A stretch of DNA of 5,737 nucleotides from positions 1 through 5,737 of the forward strand of contig JAGSHA010000225.1 of NCBI GenBank assembly GCA_023954795.1. Direction: 5' to 3'. Numbering within the stretch: the stretch's first letter is position 1; the number at the start of each line of letters is the position of its first letter. The DNA is from Oceanospirillaceae bacterium (lineage in GTDB: Bacteria > Pseudomonadota > Gammaproteobacteria > Pseudomonadales > Balneatricaceae). Made by a program: the position numbers and the translations under genes. Of the stretch, positions 4,863 to 5,737 are shown piece by piece. The notes under the pieces were generated by a model. That model was not told where the DNA came from, did not search any database, and worked only from the letters and a program-made list of their open reading frames with translations.

Positions 4863-5459
4863 ATGGATATCGGTACTATCGTTGGTTTGGCCGTTGTTGT
4901 GGCATTGGTTTTGTTTGTGGTCAGCATCTACAACCGACTGGTGACACTGAAAAATCGCTACCAAAACGCCTTCAGCCAGATCGAAGTTCAGCTTAAACGT
5001 CGATACGATCTGATCCCCAATCTGGTTGAAACCGCAAAAGCCTATATGGCACATGAGAAAGACACGCTGACCGCAGTGATCGAAGCCCGTAACGAAGCGG
5101 CCGCGATGCTAAAAGGCGCAGCCGCTGATCCGACTCAGGGCGCCGCAATTCAAAATCTGGCCGGTGCGGAAGGGGCTCTGCAAGGTGCATTATCTCGTCT
5201 CAATCTGGTGATGGAAGATTATCCTGATCTGAAAGCCAACGAGAATATGATGCAGCTGACCGAAGAGTTGAGCAGCACTGAAAACCGGGTGGCATTCTCT
5301 CGTCAGGCGTTTAACGATGCGGTGACCGCTTACAACACCTATCGTCAGACCTTCCCGCCCGTGCTGTTCGCATCCACCTTTGGTCATCCAGGCGATGCTT
5401 CGTTGCTGGAGTTTGAAGACAGTGTTGCGATTCAGGCTGCCCCTAAAGTGTCTTTCTAA
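4863..5459 (+). CDS. lemA: LemA family membrane protein
   Basis: The gene encodes 198 residues, normal for LemA. The ATG at 4863 has AAGGAAG 6 bases upstream; an in-frame ATG-less extension back to 4806 would add a non-family segment. Residues 3-22 (IGTIVGLAVVVALVLFVVSI) form one N-terminal membrane helix. The family signature follows: YNRLVTLKNRYQNAFSQIEVQLKRRYDLIPNLVETAKAYMAHE. The rest is long helices with low-complexity Ala-rich parts (AAAMLKGAAADPTQGAAIQNLAGAEGAL) and the conserved end RVAFSRQAFNDAVTAYNTYRQTFPPVLFA. In known structures the soluble part is a helical bundle. The biochemical role is unresolved. LemA is often encoded beside M48-type or TPM-domain membrane proteins and is thought to be linked to envelope function. 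Here the next gene, 22 bases on, is an M48-type peptidase, so they likely form an operon. Confidence 0.96.
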   Translation: MDIGTIVGLAVVVALVLFVVSIYNRLVTLKNRYQNAFSQIEVQLKRRYDLIPNLVETAKAYMAHEKDTLTAVIEARNEAAAMLKGAAADPTQGAAIQNLAGAEGALQGALSRLNLVMEDYPDLKANENMMQLTEELSSTENRVAFSRQAFNDAVTAYNTYRQTFPPVLFASTFGHPGDASLLEFEDSVAIQAAPKVSF

Positions 5460-5481
5460 ACCTACTTCAGAGTTGTAGAGC

Positions 5482-5737
5482 ATGGATTTTTTTGCGCATC
5501 AGGATCGCGCGCGGCGCAATACGGGCTGGTTGGTGGTGTTGTTTATTCTTGCCGTAACGCTGCTGGTGTTTCTGGCAAACTTCTTCATCTCGTTGGCGAT
5601 TGGATGGTCGGAGGTGGCTTCGGCTAACCATTTGAGTCCGCAAGGTACTCACGCTTTCTGGGATCAATTTAGTTGGTCTCGCTTTGCGGTTACCGGGTTC
5701 GCTGTCTGGTGTGTGGTGCTGGGCGCGATTATCTATA
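5482..5737 (+). CDS. M48-type membrane metallopeptidase, N-terminal part (3' end outside window)
   Basis: The frame opens with ATG at 5482 and runs to the window edge, giving 85 residues plus one base. It starts MDFFAHQDRARRNTGWLVVLF, the typical start of the large LemA-linked M48 (Ste24/HtpX-like) membrane peptidases (MDFFxxQDxARRxT). A first membrane helix spans about residues 16-40 (WLVVLFILAVTLLVFLANFF). A polar loop (41-66) contains GWSEVASANHLSPQGTHAFW, and a second helix begins near 68 (FAVTGFAVWCVVLGAIIY). The zinc-binding HExxH motif would lie further downstream and is not visible, so catalytic status cannot be judged. It starts 22 bases after lemA with only a weak ribosome binding site (GTAGAG), suggesting translation linked to lemA. 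A LemA-M48 functional link is inferred from gene order. Confidence 0.85.
   Translation, partial: MDFFAHQDRARRNTGWLVVLFILAVTLLVFLANFFISLAIGWSEVASANHLSPQGTHAFWDQFSWSRFAVTGFAVWCVVLGAIIY

Noticed and set aside
1..5737. CRISPR array, insertion sequence, tRNA or prophage trace
   Set aside because: No spaced direct repeats, transposase, terminal inverted repeats or tRNA cloverleaf could be seen.

Overview
The window looks like chromosomal DNA of a free-living, probably marine, gammaproteobacterium. The evidence is a CspA-type cold-shock gene with a long leader, a DUF2986 mini-protein (a family I know mainly from marine gammaproteobacteria), a group II truncated haemoglobin, a LemA/M48 gene pair and a CRP-type operator. 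Base composition is moderate (about 50% G+C by eye). I cannot name a genus; an Oceanospirillales- or Alteromonadales-like source is a guess. I see no mobile element, CRISPR array, tRNA or rRNA.

Layout. Positions 1-390 hold the 3' part of a TetR-family regulator whose DNA-binding end lies outside the window. It converges on a minus-strand SDR-fold gene (457-1056), with a hairpin between the two. The SDR gene is transcribed divergently from a LysR-type regulator of the CrgA-like group (1149-2054) across a 92-base gap that contains a dyad. This is the classic arrangement of a LysR regulator and its target. The SDR protein lacks the catalytic Tyr and Lys and resembles the Lin1944-like subgroup.

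Next is a cold-shock protein gene (2304-2510). It has a recognisable sigma-70 promoter about 150 bases upstream, hence a long leader, and a series of hairpins ending in a clear intrinsic terminator. An exported YHYH-domain protein follows (2736-3866), with a perfect CRP-type palindrome upstream and a strong hairpin downstream.

A compact two-gene unit comes after that: a 52-residue basic DUF2986 protein (3984-4142) and, 12 bases on, a group II truncated haemoglobin (4155-4580). After a 282-base non-coding stretch with hairpins come lemA (4863-5459) and the start of an M48-type membrane metallopeptidase gene (from 5482) that runs off the end.

Functionally the window is a row of short independent transcription units, not one pathway. 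The credible couplings are LysR with SDR, DUF2986 with haemoglobin, and LemA with M48 peptidase. The points most worth following are the DUF2986-haemoglobin pair, the CRP-like site before the YHYH gene, the degenerate SDR active site, and the RNA structures around the cold-shock gene.
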